From: Rotaria macrura
Lineage: Eukaryota > Rotifera > Eurotatoria > Philodinida > Philodinidae
Reading direction: 5' to 3'
NCBI GenBank assembly: GCA_900239685.1
Contig: OENT01000806.1
Coordinates: forward strand, 1-64,000
DNA: 64,000 nucleotides
Under the pieces are notes generated by a model. It was not told the DNA's origin, ran no database searches, and saw nothing but the letters and a program-made list of their open reading frames with translations. Made by a program: the position numbers and the translations under genes. How positions within the stretch are numbered: position 1 is the first letter of the stretch; each line of letters opens with the position of its first letter. Shown one piece after another: positions 1 through 13,515 of this stretch.

Positions 1-114
1 AATTCTCACAAATACACGTTGTGTCTCAACAATTGATAAGTCATTAGAGCGTTTGTAGTTCAGATTATCGTTCGAAAACTTTCATCGTCATAAATATTTG
101 TTAGAATGACTTAC

Positions 115-3100
115 ATTAAGCATAATACAAGCGTATGAAAGACCAAACGCAGCATCATTATTTGCAAGTTGATAATTATTACATTTCTTGATGATAAAAA
201 GAAAAATTAAATTTCATCTATGGAAAACGTGAGCCTTACTCTCCAATGTTCTGCAAAATGTTCGAGTAGTGAACTTATCAAAGGCGCTTCACCAGGTAAA
301 CGAAATTCTGATAAATAAATTCGAAGAGCTTCATCGATACGCATATCATCAAAATGAAAAGTCCTATTTTGAATTACAGAAAATAACATGTTCAAGTAAA
401 CATAGAATCTATATCAGATATTAATATTTACGTGACATATTGTTCTAAAACAGTCACATTTTTTCTATTCGATAAATATTCTCCTATGATTTTCTTGTCT
501 AACATCGGATTATCTTTGAGAAATTTCACGATTTCATTGATATTTAATGGATTTGCTAAAATTCGATTTTCTTGAAGGAAACTTATTCCCAATGATGGAT
601 TTTGATTAAATAATTCTGAACCTTGTTTTAATATCTATTCAAATAAAATAATTTGGCGGTGATTTGAAGTTAAATCAAAGAAATAAAACCTTTTTATCAT
701 GTTTTATTTTTTTTAAATCATCTTGTAATGGTAAATTTGCTGAAATTATTTGTCGATTTTGACGAATTTTCGGTCCATGACGTGATTCGCGTGGTGCTCC
801 CGCACGATTTGTATCGATGTTTTGTAATGAAAGAGCAAGTGCATATCCCGACGAAACTGGTCGTGTTAACGATTGACTTGCTGCTAGAACAGCAAAAACA
901 AAGACGAAAAACCGATTTTATCTTAAAGGTTTTGCAAATACTGGGAGTGTCTTGTCTTGATGTCTTATGTAAACCAGTACTTTATTCTCTATGCCTGCTG
1001 TATTAATTCATAGTAGTTAGTTTACTAGACTAACAGAATCCACCACAAGATTTTTTTCATAATGGAAAAGCAATTGAAGATCCGTTTTTGGAGAAAGAAT
1101 GCAATGAACATACTATAAAACACTTTCGGTTCATCGAAAGTATAGTTTATGTCAAACTATATCTATTATTGAGGATTTTGGCTTCGAGATCTTTCATGAA
1201 TGTACTCTATTTAACTCAGAGCTGGCTCACAGTCCTCAAAGAATTGTGTCGACTGTGACCTATTCAAATTTGGAAAAATAAACATTCCGTGTTGTAGAGC
1301 TTTTCGAAGTGTCTCTCATAGTATATAATAAATCTTGTTTTCATAAGACTTTGAAAGAACCTAGTATCCAAGACAATATGATCTATGATGATACGCATAT
1401 GTGTATTGTAGCTCGTCAAAACTGCTACAAAATCGTATGTGAGAAAAAATATTTTACAAGTACTTGTGACTCATACCAAAGATAACAATACTTAGTCACT
1501 TCTCAAGTTTAGGTTTCAGTATATAACTGTCTATCAATAAATTGATTCCAGTCACTTTAAATTCATATGAACAAAGGATTTACCACATACCATGCGACAC
1601 TTCGCAACAAGTGCTACTATATGGTCTATTTATTTTTCATTTTTGAATAAGTCACCTTATATGGCAGGTACTTTAAATACAGTGACCAACACTTTCAACG
1701 AGTTGATGATCTCTTTCCAAATTCTAGACTGTACTCTGATGTTTTGAAAAGTTTTGTTGAATCACAGTCACTGTCTCTACTTCTACTAAGTAATCTATAT
1801 TTGTAGATAAATCTTCATTGAAAACATCAACAGAGATCATATTTTTGTATACTGTCGCGTATGATGCATTGATATTTCCGCTAGTTCTTTGAACATGATT
1901 GCAGAATATTAAAATGGAAAACTTACATTTCAATCTCTAGTTAGCAAAGAATATTCAAGGTTATCATCTATTTCATTTCTACGTGTGTTTGAGTGAGATG
2001 AAAGATTTTCATGCAATTGTTACATCTCACTTGCACTAGATTCAGTATAACTTACAATCACTTTGTCTTTGTACTTGATATTGACATTCAAGATCAATGT
2101 GATCAATAACAGACAGAAGTGCATCAAGTGATAGAATATGCGTAGATGTCAAGCCAGCAACAGGAAATGCATTTTTCGATAGCATTTTCGTTAGTTCTTC
2201 AAATAAATTTGATAAATATAGATCACAATCATAGTTCAAGTATAATTCAGCTGGTAAGCCAGGAATGCGAAGAAGTTGAACAATTGTTTCGAGTGCTATT
2301 TCTTTTTGCTCGTAGGTTACTTTCGATTGCTCGGAAACGATTAATTCCATTAAACGATTTAGAAAAAACTTCATAGAATAAAAATAAATTAAGAAATTCA
2401 ATATTGAATTTTTCATTCGTCTCATACTTCAAATTGATATTTAAGATGTGTTCTTAAACTTTCGAAAATAAGAAATGAAACTCGAAGCGATGCAGAAAAT
2501 AATTGTATACGATTAGACATTAACATCTAAACAAAGCAATTAAGAACGATACCGATTCATGATAGAAGTCAATATTTCTACAATTGACTTACGCTTAATA
2601 AATTTCGACATAAGGAATCTTTAACGATTAACAGCAATGATGGAAAGTTAGCAATGTGATCTGCGCCAACTTCTAATGCGACAGTTAAAAGATTAAGACC
2701 AACAGTCATCATATACTCGTTGTTGTTTCTATTGGAAGAACGTATGTATGCAGTTGTATTTTCAGACAATCTGAATGTATGAACAAGAATCTCACTTACT
2801 TGTCATAATTATTGATAAGTGTTGTTAAGAAACGAAATAGACCACGTACACAAGGCCAACTGTAGGGTGACAATGGCTCTAAAAATAGAATCAATTTTTA
2901 TTAATCATTTAATTCAATTAGAATCGTTTTTTTAGATGAGAACTTATTGAAAAATGATCACAACATATATACAGATCGTTGAATAGAAAAAGAACAAATC
3001 ACTTTTTGTTCCCATCGTAACGAAACCCTTGAAATTAGCGTAGTTCCATTGGAGTCCAGTGAAATATACTCGAATGAAAACAAAAAAATTTTGTCTCGTT

Positions 3101-5446
3101 GTAGCATGGGTCGGAGGATATCGCGAAAGTATCGTTTGTACGCTTAGGAGAGGAAAGTTACTTTAACACTACTTGATAACAATCTGGTAACAATAACTTT
3201 CTACTAATTGGAGTCCATGGAGTTGAAGAAATTTTGAACTCGAACGAAATATAATTTTCAGACCAGGGTAAGATGCGGTTCATCTCCATGATGTATACAT
3301 TTATTTCATAATTTATATACTCAGCATTGTTAAAAATGCTGCTTTTATCAATCTTTGGATTTATTTCTGATTTTAGATGACATATGTTTGAAGAAAATTT
3401 CAACATTCTATTGAACGGGATGGACAATCAAACAGACTATGATTAACTGTAATTGATTTGTTTTTTCGTAAATGTTCTTATTTTTAGTTTTATTTTCAAA
3501 CTAATTCAAGTATAGAGGACTCGAAAAAGATGCATCGATTTTTTTTCCGTTGAATTCATTCGACTGGTCTGAAAAACAAAAAGTTCTCATTCGTCGAATG
3601 AATAATGTATTCGAATGAAAAAATCTTTGGTTTTCACAAACAAAATCAAGTGTTCATGAAATCAACCGTAATCCAAAAGACAATAATTTATAATTATGTT
3701 AGATGATGTTTTTTAGAAAAATATCAAACAAGAATCTTTACATTCTGACTTTCAAATAAAATTTCAGTTGACGTGCTCTACCTTTAGTAGGTCCACTCGT
3801 CGTTGGCGCTGCAGTGGATGTTGTAAATCGGATACCTCTTGGATTGATATACTCATTATTGTTTGTTGATGTTTCTGTTTCTGTTGGTGATGTTGAGTTG
3901 TTTGTTTCTTGTGACTCTAGTTCATTTTCAATGATTGCTGTTGTTGAAATTTCATCAGCATCTATAATGCGTGATGGTGATTCATCAAACGATGAGACTA
4001 TTATGGGTAACGTTGTTTCCGAAGATGAATTATTCGGTGTTGTAGTCGATTCCATTTCATTAGTAGTTGCCTCAATATCTGTTGGTGCTGGTGGAGGAAT
4101 TTCATGAGTAGCATTTTCAATAGCTGTTGGACGTTCATAATCATCGACTTGAGATGACTAAAATACGACACGTATTTTGCTTTGTTTTGGATGAATCCGA
4201 CAAAGGGAAACGATACATACATAAGTTATATTTCCTTCTGTTGGAGTTGATGGTGATTCTAAACGAAAAAAAAATCATAAAATATTGAAGATTAAAACGG
4301 CAATAAGAATGAAACCAGTTGTCGGATATTCGTTCATATGTTCTTTTTTATTTATCGATGAATTCGTTCGTTGTTGAGATCGTCGTCGGTTGTGTGTCGT
4401 ATCATTTGTTCCTTTTGTTGTCATACCTCGCGTATGGATCTAAAATGCAATCAATGCGAAAAGAACGCCGAAATTTCGTTTTCTCATTACTCGTTTGGTT
4501 AATGTTGACGCTGATGTATCATCTTTAAATTGTGGTAATCGAGCAAATAGTAATTGAACCATATCAATTAAAACATGTTCTGATGTTTTACGTAATAATT
4601 CTACAAACAAACAAGAATTGATTGATCATTTTGTTTTCAAAGATCGAATAGAAAAATGAAGAACTATACCTGATAATCTCGTTTCAAAACAAATACGAAA
4701 ACATGATTGAAGAATTTCGCATACGCTATCATTTGTCATTTTTGATCCCGCTGAACTGAGCAACAATGAACGCAGAACCTAAATTTCAATATTAAGAAAA
4801 GATCGAAACGCAACATCTGAATATATGTACTTGTAAAATTCTCATTAGAACAACTTCATCATTGTTTGGATTGGTTCCAACAAAGCGTGTGTGTGTTACA
4901 GCATTGGCAACTTTATCAATAGCAGATGCTGCTGATTCACTTTGTGTATCTATGAATGAAAAAGGAGTTATCTTTGTATGAAACGATAGAAACATAAATG
5001 AAGTTTGTTTTTGATACCAATAAGACCGTAGGAAAGGAATTTGTTAACAGCATTTAATGCCAAACATGTTAGTGGACCGGATGTTTCATCCGAACGGATT
5101 ATCTCAAGAAATGGTGTTAAAAATGTATTGGAATCAATATCTTGTAGATCTAAATTATTTTATAGAATCACAACGTGTTTATCGTTTTGTTTTCATCGAT
5201 GTGTTATTCTTACCGGATACAGAATTGAGAATTGTTTTTAGTTTTTGAAATGAATTCATTTCCGGAGATTCCTAAAGAAAAATGACGCATTCTGTTTCGT
5301 GTAGAAAAATTCAAAGATTTCTTCAATACTTCGTATGAATGAGTCGTTGACCATCGAAGACTATTCTTTCGTGATGATGTCAACGCTTGAATTTCGCCCA
5401 AAATTATATATATGGCATTTTTAGGTGCCTCAAATGGCGATGACAT
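115..5446 (-). CDS. GBF1: GBF1, Sec7-type Arf guanine-nucleotide exchange factor (5' part, runs off left edge)
   Basis: GBF1 exchanges GDP for GTP on Arf1 at the cis-Golgi and ERGIC to start COPI coat assembly. I spliced 17 exons by GT-AG and phase: 5446-5330, 5271-5214, 5149-5018, 4949-4831, 4778-4670, 4600-4491, 4439-4316, 4258-4221, 4157-3782, 2878-2800, 2770-2593, 2526-2428, 2368-2056, 883-690, 634-432, 363-240, 186-115. All phases agree and give 815 codons. The N-terminal DCB domain begins IYIILGEIQ and contains [19 protein letters not shown]; a disordered S/T-rich linker ends [10 protein letters not shown]; the HUS domain includes [11 protein letters not shown]; the Sec7 domain has the catalytic glutamate in FRLPGEAP and ends here at LSYACIMLN. 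The Tyr-Ala pair matches brefeldin-sensitive GBF1 proteins (family knowledge). The start ATG at 5446 gives the expected short N-terminus. The rest of Sec7 and the HDS domains lie beyond position 1. Confidence 0.95.
884..2055 (-). other. long GBF1 intron (1.17 kb)
   Basis: This intron joins exon 2368-2056 (ends phase 1) to exon 883-690 (starts with two bases completing the codon). It has a strong GTAAGT donor and a TTCTAG acceptor on the minus strand. Most other introns of the gene are 40-75 bp. Reading frames inside it, such as minus 1933-1724, lack convincing similarity to GBF1, so I treat them as intronic, though a small extra exon cannot be excluded. Confidence 0.65.
2879..3781 (-). other. 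long GBF1 intron (0.9 kb)
   Basis: This intron lies between the linker exon 4157-3782 (donor AAAG|GTAGAG on the minus strand) and exon 2878-2800 (acceptor TTTTTAG). Phases match (1 then 2 bases). The region homologous to the start of the GBF1 HUS domain resumes directly after it, so no exon is needed inside. Confidence 0.65.
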
Positions 5447-8400
5447 GTTTGAAAAATAATCGTGCTGACTATAATAAGGATTTATTTTTTAAGAATTAAT
5501 CTACACATATAGAAAAGAAATCAATCAAACAAGTGATTCAAACGAGAGTAAACGACATGATAAATCAATGATCTCATCCATAGTTTACCATGGAAAATGA
5601 TTTTTATTTGAAATCCAATGAAAAGATTCTTTTTCAATGTCACTAGCTACCATTGAAGCTTGTATTCTTATTTTGTAAAATATTCATCGCAATACTTTCC
5701 ATTTGTACTTGACGAATGTAAAAATTCGGCAGAAAATATGACATTGATCGAATATGTATTAATGGAAAACCTTGGTTATTTTCATAAGTACGGTTGAATA
5801 ACGATTCATTTTGTCGTGCTTTCATATGAATACGTTGCATTGGTATGATCGATTTCGTCAGTACGAGATTTTAGACATGGAAAAAACATGATTTCATACA
5901 AGCGATGATATGGACTAAGTTTTTTATCATAGTAGATTTGTTAAAGTTGTGGGTTTTTGTTCATAAAACAGAGGACTTATAAGCTAGAATAGTTTCATTG
6001 CTACTTCATGTTTGTACACTCTAACTACTTCCTATGCTAACAGTTTGAACAGAGGAAATGGAACGTTTATACTTTTTCTCCTTTAATATATTAATGTTGT
6101 ACAAGTGGTCACATATTGAATACGATCTATTCATATCATAGTTGAATCAAACTTCTAAAGTGAATAGACTTGTCGATATTTGAAATCCATACGTTTGTCT
6201 GGTGCACTTTCTATTGTCACAAATTGAATTGTATGAATCTCATTAAGGCAAATGAAAAGACTCTAACTTATTTAATGAAAACACTGCTATTCATCAGGAA
6301 ATTCATCTACACTGAATCATCCGTTTAGGTTATCAGTTTATAATCTCTTATTAAAATGAATTCGTCACCAAATAGTTATAAAAAATAGAAACATTCGATT
6401 ATATATTCAACAGCAAAATATCGTCTTTTAGAAATAACTTCTGGTTTTAATGTTAAACAGAATCACGGATCAGGAGCATAACACATCTGGGAAAATTCTT
6501 TCATCATCATTAATTATTAGAGCCTTCGATGAATGTCTATCATTTCTCCTCTCACTATGGTATGGTTTTCATTTAAAACATTCTTCATCTAAATGATGTT
6601 AATTTACAATTAATATGGACAAACACGCATAGAGGAAAATTGAAACAAGAAAACAATGCGATATATTTTGAAATCGTAGTTCGCACAAAATTCAATGAGA
6701 ACACCACCTATCAGAATTTCATTTTCATATGTTATCAATGAAGTTTTAGAGATATTCGTGGTAAAATGAGGTCATTTAGGATTCAGTGGTCGCTCTCCGA
6801 TTCGCTCCATCCTAATTAACTCCTAACTCGTCCCTTGCTTAATTGGTATCTAATTTTTCGGAATTTCTTGATTAGCAGTATCTATTGGACGCTAGGTATA
6901 CTGATCACAACATGTTATATCTGGTTGGTCCTCTGGTATACGAAGAAACTTGGAAAAAACCAGCACAAAGTAAAACTCTTTTATCCATCTAGCAAATCGA
7001 ATAACGATCATGTTTAATTTCACATATAGCGAATGTTCACAGCCTGTGTTGAACACTGAAGTATATCAATGTACAAGAAAAGCGAATACAAAGCAATGAA
7101 TTAATGGCACTGCCGGGATCGTAGTTGTACAAGTTCTCTTTCGAGATGTTCAAAGGATCTAACAATTATTCGCTCACTATCTACTCATGCTTGTCAATCG
7201 ATTCATAATACAAAAAAGATTCATTGGTGAGATGATCGCAGAGTAAAAAAACAGAATTGCCGAAGAAACCTCTGTGCACACCCGGAAAACGAGAACAGTT
7301 ACTGATCATACTGGTGCCCAATCGATCCAGTTGTTCAAACAGCATACAAACGGAAAAACATCCGATTGCAAATTAGCAATTCACTATGGAAAAGCTGTGG
7401 AAATGGACATAGTCAAGAAATAGAACAATAAATATAGTAGTACCGTTAGTGGGATCTTATTTTCTTCGATCATAAATAGTTCTTTCTCTATGACACAGTA
7501 TATTATTTGATCGACAATTAGGGACGTGTTAGGATTGGTTGAATAAAACACAGGAACAAGTTGAGAAAAATTTAAATTGGGACGAATTGGGAGTAAACCG
7601 GATTCGCAGTCTGTCTAACTTACATCATCTTATCTTGTTTACAAATGGCGCAACATCTTTCATGACTTTGATTGACGTCGTATCGAATGTGTGTTGATGA
7701 ATTTTAATTCTTGACTATGGTTTAGAGCATTATTTGTTTCCTTTATTGTTGTTGTTCTTACTGCTACTGTTATCATTGAATTTACCCAATTTTTCTCTAC
7801 AAAAACTGATTACATCAAGTGTACGTCATTCTCATGTAAATAATCAGTATGCGTGTGCAGCTTTTGAATATTGTAATTCATCATTCGAATTTTTATAAAT
7901 CGACTCATGATCTCACGCTGCTGTTTCTGCTTATATTATCACGTGTACAGTTGGTACTGTCTCATTTATTGATGCCAGCTTTAATTGTACCTTTGCACTT
8001 TGATTTGATTTCATGATTTTAAACTCGAACAGTATCTGAAAAAATAGATGCGCATGAGTTTCTTGGGTAATATGGGTTCGCTGTCGCTGTTATTCTTTTT
8101 GCTCGTATGGTCGAACTATTCCAATTATTTTTTTTCTAATGATAGGATCCAATCGAACTCACCAATAAATTTTTAATATTTTGTCACTTGATATGCGACC
8201 TTCTTAATTTCATATAGAACGAATTAAGTTGTGTTTCTTGAAATTTAGTTAACGTTCAAACCTCACTTTCATATAACAACATCAATAATACGCTTACTCA
8301 AGAAATAATTCGCTGTTTAGTTTCGTATGAGATGCTGTTGAAATACTATACCCAGTATCTTAACATGTTGAAAATTAAAAATATCTTGCATATTCCTAAT

Positions 8401-10410
8401 CCAAGTTACTTATCTATTTATTGGCCTGTTGCTATATAATTGCCAAGGAGGGCGACTTCCTGTTGGAATCGCTTTATGAATACAACAAATGTCTTCGTGT
8501 TGTTATGGTCAAGGCGAATTGCTATGTTCTATTGTCGAAAATTCATATGAACTTCGAATATATTATACTGATTTCACTCATTGCAGGAAGGTTTCCTGCA
8601 TAAACTGAATTCATAAAGGTTATAATTTTGTACTAAGCAGCAATAGAGGAGAGAAATATTATGATGACGTACCATTTGAGTTCGCTTGGTTCTGTTCATG
8701 CAAGAAACTTTCATATGAAAATATTCAGCACTATTATTGAATAGAATAAGCAATATAGTTCCTCGTTGTACAAGATCTGTTTCCATTCAAAACTTGACCG
8801 ATTTATCTATTTCGATGCATACTTTAGCTCTGGTGTTATTATATACAGACTAGAAATTTTCGACAACGTTCTCTGTCCGTTTATGATGACGATACCTTTT
8901 CCAATCCATTTCTGAAATCCACCGAATCGTATATTCTGCTCGTATCGATGAAACACATGTGCGCTAATTTGTAACGCTTACGTGAATTTTGCATGATTAT
9001 CTTCAATGCGAATCTTTTATTGCCTAGAGACCTAATTATGTTGTCGAAGAAAACTGCTGTGTTGTTCGAGGAATTGTTTGCCGAACAATAATTTTATTTG
9101 ATGTAAGATGATTCGGGAAACGATTTTGACGATCCCGGTTGGTTAGTAAATTGCTACGACAGTTGTTACAAGTTCATTATTCATTTGCCTTCATATTCAA
9201 ACGAGTCATTATGATGACTGTCATCCATTCATCTAATGATGATGTTGCTCTTCATAGATTATAAATTACTTTATGACGCTGTTCGCCATGGTCATTCTTA
9301 CTATTTTGAGAATCTCCTATGTGAAATTACATTTATCTAGTACGACTCATCATTTTTCATTCTTTTTCATGGTATCAGTAAACTCTATTACAGCTGGGAG
9401 TTTTTAATTTCTCTGATTCTGGATTACATCGATATAAACGATCAAGATACATCTGAGAAGCAAAGAATCTATATTACTAGGTAAAATTGAATAAGACATG
9501 AAGATATTCTCATCATCACTTCAATCATTCAGTTGACGTTGTGAAGATATGACAATTTTTGTCGTTGCTTGGCGAAGTTATGCGTTTTGTTTATTTCTAT
9601 TACGTAGTTGCCTTCAAATTTTTATAAGCTGACAATAAATCTCATTGCTTCGTTGTATCTTCGATCATTTGGTTGACCTCATGGAAATATGGTAGACGAT
9701 ATATTTTGACTTTTATTTTCACCAACCTTGTTAGGTTCGGCCCTTGTTTCAAATATGTTTTTGTCCATTGCATTGTCCATAGTTCTCTGTCAATCTAAAT
9801 CAATGCTGACTTTTGATTATTAGTGCTTTTATGCCGTCAGTCATCCATTTACTATATCGTTACGCATTCTAGTTTTTTTTTTGAATTATTTGGAACAAAT
9901 TCCATGGATGTATGTGACGAATTTTCTGTATCTCTCACCGCTAGTCTGTGTGTTCTTATCTCATTCGATTCACTTGTCTTCTCAGATGTTTTTGGAAGTC
10001 TTGCATTAGATTTTTATTCTCTGGTCTTCTGGAATCGTAGACAACTCGTTTTTCTATCTACAGTTTTTATGATTTCTAAGATGTTATTTGATCTTGACAG
10101 CTACCATACAATTATTTCTATTAACAGCACAAGAAGTGTTGCGGAACAGTTATTCCATTATGTAAGTCGGATCTAAATCTACCACTAATTACTATATAGT
10201 CTAGTAAGGATTCACGCACATTGATGTATTGGTTTATGTTAGCGGAAAACGTGTTGGTGATGATACAATTGTTTTAAATAAAGAAGAGGACAAGATGAAT
10301 TGACCTTTTAATAATTTGAATGAATACTAATTGAGAAATTTAAGTGTGATTGTGATTGTTGTTTCTCCTTCTAGTGACGAACACGTCAATGTTTCAATAC
10401 ACTCGATGAT
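5447..10410. other. intergenic, ~5 kb, no assignable gene
   Basis: Upstream flank of GBF1. Short open frames (for example minus 5840-5643 and plus 9823-10176) show no family motif and no supporting splice structure. Some stretches, such as plus 7270-7400 and 9120-9300, read as short protein-like fragments interrupted by stops and may be decayed coding sequence. I could not identify a source gene. Confidence 0.5.
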
Positions 10411-11134
10411 TAGAAATGCAACGGTGACGTTGAATCACTGACCCAGGTCGAACAAGCACGACCGTATACGGAGAAATACGGTAAAATACATGGTCCAGTA
10501 TTACGATCGTATATCTCCGTGTCGTATACGGGGAAATACGACGATATACGGAGAGAAAAACGATCTTTTACGGTCCTCGTATACAAAATCCGTAAACGGT
10601 TCCCGTTTTCCACCGTATTTCTCCGTATACGATACGGCGATATACGACCGTAATACTGGACCATGTAAAACGCTAAAATACGACCGTTTACAGCCGTATA
10701 CGAAGTCCGTAATCGTCGACCTGGGGATTCACCGTTCTAACGGTAACCACCCTTACCGGTAACGGTTCCAATGGTAACCGTCATACCGGTTTATTCCAGC
10801 TACTGCTGGATAATACAGGTTAATAACTGCTTTATACAGGTTTGAAGAACGGATGTAATGGTGAAAATAATCGATCGTTGCCGTAACCGTTCTACCGCCT
10901 TTGAATGACCTTCTTTGACTTATTTTGGTTTCTACGGATGGGATTAGGCGAACACCGGCTAGTATCAGTGTATCTGGGCCATAACTGGTTACTGGTATGA
11001 ACTGGTGATGTGTAATTCACTGTCATTGTTTCATCCCTAGTTTTTACTGAGTAATACCGGCTTGTGTCGGCTTATAATAGTAACCGGTGAAACGGTTACC
11101 GATTGTAACGGTTATCGTCACCACTGCATCCCTA
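10411..11134. mobile_element. hAT-like non-autonomous element with a nested insertion
   Basis: The ends form a terminal inverted repeat: the left end reads TAGAAATGCAACGGTGACG and the reverse complement of the right end reads TAGGGATGCAGTGGTGACG. The flanks TCGATGAT and GCGATAAT match at 6 of 8 positions, compatible with an old 8-bp hAT target duplication. The interior is rich in CGGTAAC/GTTACCG motifs on both strands. A second element (10442-10725) is inserted near the left end. No transposase is encoded. A second CATCCCTAG end-like motif near 11030 suggests the boundary or nesting may be more complex. Confidence 0.6.
10442..10725 (+). mobile_element. quasi-palindromic CGTATACG element, copy A
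   Basis: It is bounded by CCCAGGTCGA and TCGACCTGGG. Inside is a second inverted pair: ACATGGTCCAGTATTACG near 10488 and its near-complement near 10649-10666. Most of the rest is repeated variants of the palindrome CCGTATACGG and related CGTATA/TATACG words, so a single strand could fold into nested hairpins. It is nearly identical, in reverse orientation, to the element at 14834-15168. No open reading frame of note; the overlapping ORFs are products of the repeat. Confidence 0.75.
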
Positions 11135-11746
11135 GCGATAATTAACAAGATACTAAAAAGCCCAAATACTGCAGTAATAATGAGTAGCTGCCTGTTTCGA
11201 GTTCGAAAATAACCCGAAATATGAAAAATTTTCATCAGCACCGGCTAACAGCCAACCAATCATAAATTACTTCTGAATTAAAATTATATAACGCACTGTC
11301 ATGTCTCCGTATATCTTTATTTTTCTGTCGATGTAAAAGTATATGGATTTAGATTTGTTTTTTTCTCATAGATTAGAATCGATGAGTATTAGGTTTGCAG
11401 TTTTCTAGTCTATCAGTTATGCTTTGGTTTCAACGAGAAGCAGCATTAGTTGATGGTCACCGAACATAGAGTAGGCCGGATCATCCATTTTGTTTTAAAT
11501 GAATATGTACGCATCGTATTTTTGAAATCTGAATTCAACCAACGGCGTTTTATTTTTCGAGATGAAAGCGAACAGCTAGTATTCAAGTAACAGGACGATA
11601 GAAGAATCAAATGCTTGTTTCAGATGAGTATTAAAAATTAGAATTTCTACAATTCCAATATCCGTCTAATATTAGATACTTTCACATTCCACTCACATAA
11701 GGAAAATCAGTTTCTGGAAGTAGACTAACGATGTTTTCCAAAAGTT
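11135..11746. other. intergenic, no feature seen
   Basis: AT-rich sequence between two hAT-like elements. Nothing gene-like is supported; the short minus ORF crossing 11241-11044 belongs to the end of the repeat. Confidence 0.4.
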
Positions 11747-11814
11747 CAGAGCTGGGTGAAATACTCGAAGTACTCGTACTTGTACTCGAGAAAGTCTGTA
11801 CTTGCCCAGCTCTG
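11747..11814. mobile_element. 68-bp hAT MITE with 8-bp target duplication
   Basis: The termini are CAGAGCTGGG and CCCAGCTCTG, a perfect 10-bp inverted repeat. The flanking octamers CAAAAGTT (11739-11746) and CGAAAGTT (11815-11822) differ at one position, the signature of hAT transposition. The interior carries ACTCG/CGAGT hairpin words. The CAGAGCT end is shared with the element at 33085-33255, suggesting both were moved by the same transposase. Confidence 0.8.
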
Positions 11815-13371
11815 CGAAAGTTGATGGTATTCAATAAGATTGGAGAAGTGCGAATATCGACCACTCACAGTGTGGAAAAAGCTCTGACTACTAAAAGTTG
11901 ATTTAGATAACTAAGTAGCCGCTTACTAATAGTTCATGACAAACTGTAATATTATCACTTAGATTTTCATGACAAAAATACACATCGAAAGATGGTTGGG
12001 TTCGTAACTAAGTGAAGATATCTATAAGTATGCATAAACGAGAAAATAGACGGATTCGATAGGTAAGAAGATGTATAAGGTCAAGCGTAAATGGAATTTT
12101 CGTAAATCTCGTTCGTATAGGGAATTTCAGTTTGAAAGTTCCGATCCAGCGTTCCCTTTTCAGGAAATCATCTTAATTGCTCACGAATCAGTAGAAATCC
12201 ACTTTTCACGAAAATAACCCATAGCAGTACTCCCAAAAGCAAATTCGAATCTAAGCCAACATTGCCCAGAAAACCCCTGAAGTGGTCAGATCCCAATAAA
12301 AACCGAGTTATTCAAAATAAGGACAATAAAACATTTTCAACATAGCAGGATTTTCCATTTCAATTGCTTTCTGTATGACTAGAAACCCTATTTACAGTAT
12401 GCAGCATACTTTATGCTACTACTTCCATATTTTCAAAGATCAAAATTGAGATCGAAATTTTCCACAAAAACCTTGCATCCAAATTATAAACAGTATTACG
12501 TTCCACCCCCATAAAACCAAGAACTCGCACGATTTCCATGTCATGTAGAAGAAGCATTTCAGCTCTTCATAATGCCTGCAATCACTTGGGTCCAAAAGGA
12601 ATTTCCAATGATGGTCAACCTAATTTTCCTCCGCTGACCGCTTATAGAACAGTGCCCCTTCCCAAGTTATTCTTTTCCAGCGTTTTCACGACCCACTCTT
12701 TTCGAAACATATCCACTTTTCTCTATGAAAACTAAAACTACTTTTCCCACAGACTCGTTCCCCAAAACCGGTATATCGGTCAATATAGGGTGAATGTATG
12801 TTTCACCCCTTCTGCCAGACCGATACCTATAATTCGTACCACGTGACTTGTGAGTATGCTAACCTTCAAGTCCCTCACTCTCGTTAGCCAGTACTTGAAA
12901 GCATCCGCACTTTGAATGATGTGTTTTGTGTATTTACTTTTGCGTGTTTGAATTCTTTGCTAGTGTACTTCGAGACATGTGTACCTTTGTGTATACAGGA
13001 GTAATATCATAGTTGAGTTGAACTTTTTTCATTAAGACAGTAAACTTCCGAGTGTGGATTATTCAATGATTCGCTGGTAGGAGTTCTGTTGTTTTTTGCG
13101 CGAAAGAAGTTCATGTTCTGAATATGAAAGTGGTTGTTTTGGAAAAATGATTCAGTGACGGGAAGTCCGAAAACTTTCTTGAGTTACGAATTCTATTTAA
13201 ATACATAAACGCTTTCATTTATATGGACAGAACTTTTATGAAAAGAGTTGAAATTTTCAAAATTTCAAATATGTACTAATTGAATATTTCAATATCTCCC
13301 TTCTTGATTGCTTCGCACTTCAATAATTCAAAATTTGCATTTTAGCACAATAACTGTTGCCAACACTCAAG
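11815..13371. other. intergenic; one hairpin, no gene seen
   Basis: AT-rich sequence. The plus ORF at 12538-12735 has no recognisable motif and is unsupported. An imperfect hairpin sits at 12769-12827. Confidence 0.4.
12769..12827. repeat. imperfect hairpin, possible small MITE
   Basis: CGGTATATCGGTC on the left pairs with GACCGATACC on the right. An inner GGTGAA/TTCACC stem encloses a short loop. No clear target duplication was seen. Confidence 0.4.
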
Positions 13372-13512
13372 TTTGAAGTATGCCCTTCATTGCCGTGCGG
13401 CCATGAATGTCCTTTATACAATTATAATTCAAGTAAAATTTGAACTTTGGCCTTTTGTGCCGTGACGACATAAAAATCCGTTATATACGTAATTATAATG
13501 GAATTGAAATGA
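13372..13512. repeat. degenerate ~67-bp tandem duplication
   Basis: Two adjacent, diverged copies each contain a TTTGAA start, a GCCGTG core, a CCTTTATA or CCGTTATA step and an AATTATAAT end. It lies directly left of the Tc1-like element and may mark its target or an older repeat. Confidence 0.35.
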
Positions 13513-13515
13513 CCT

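Noticed and set aside
5643-5840. Minus-strand 65-aa ORF as an upstream exon of GBF1
   Set aside because: The GBF1 N-terminus is complete from ATG 5446, and no phase-compatible splice joins this ORF to it.
9120-9300. Possible ankyrin-like fragment (LLYDAVRHGHSYYFENLL)
   Set aside because: Only one repeat-like stretch with stops nearby; too short to call.
9823-10176. 117-aa plus-strand ORF
   Set aside because: Ser/Phe/Leu-rich translation of pyrimidine-rich DNA; no domain, no splice partners, and its surroundings look non-coding.
10410-10762. ORFs on both strands across the palindromic element, and the 132-aa ORF at 14987-15385
   Set aside because: The similar sequences on both strands result from the inverted CGTATACG repeats, not from coding.
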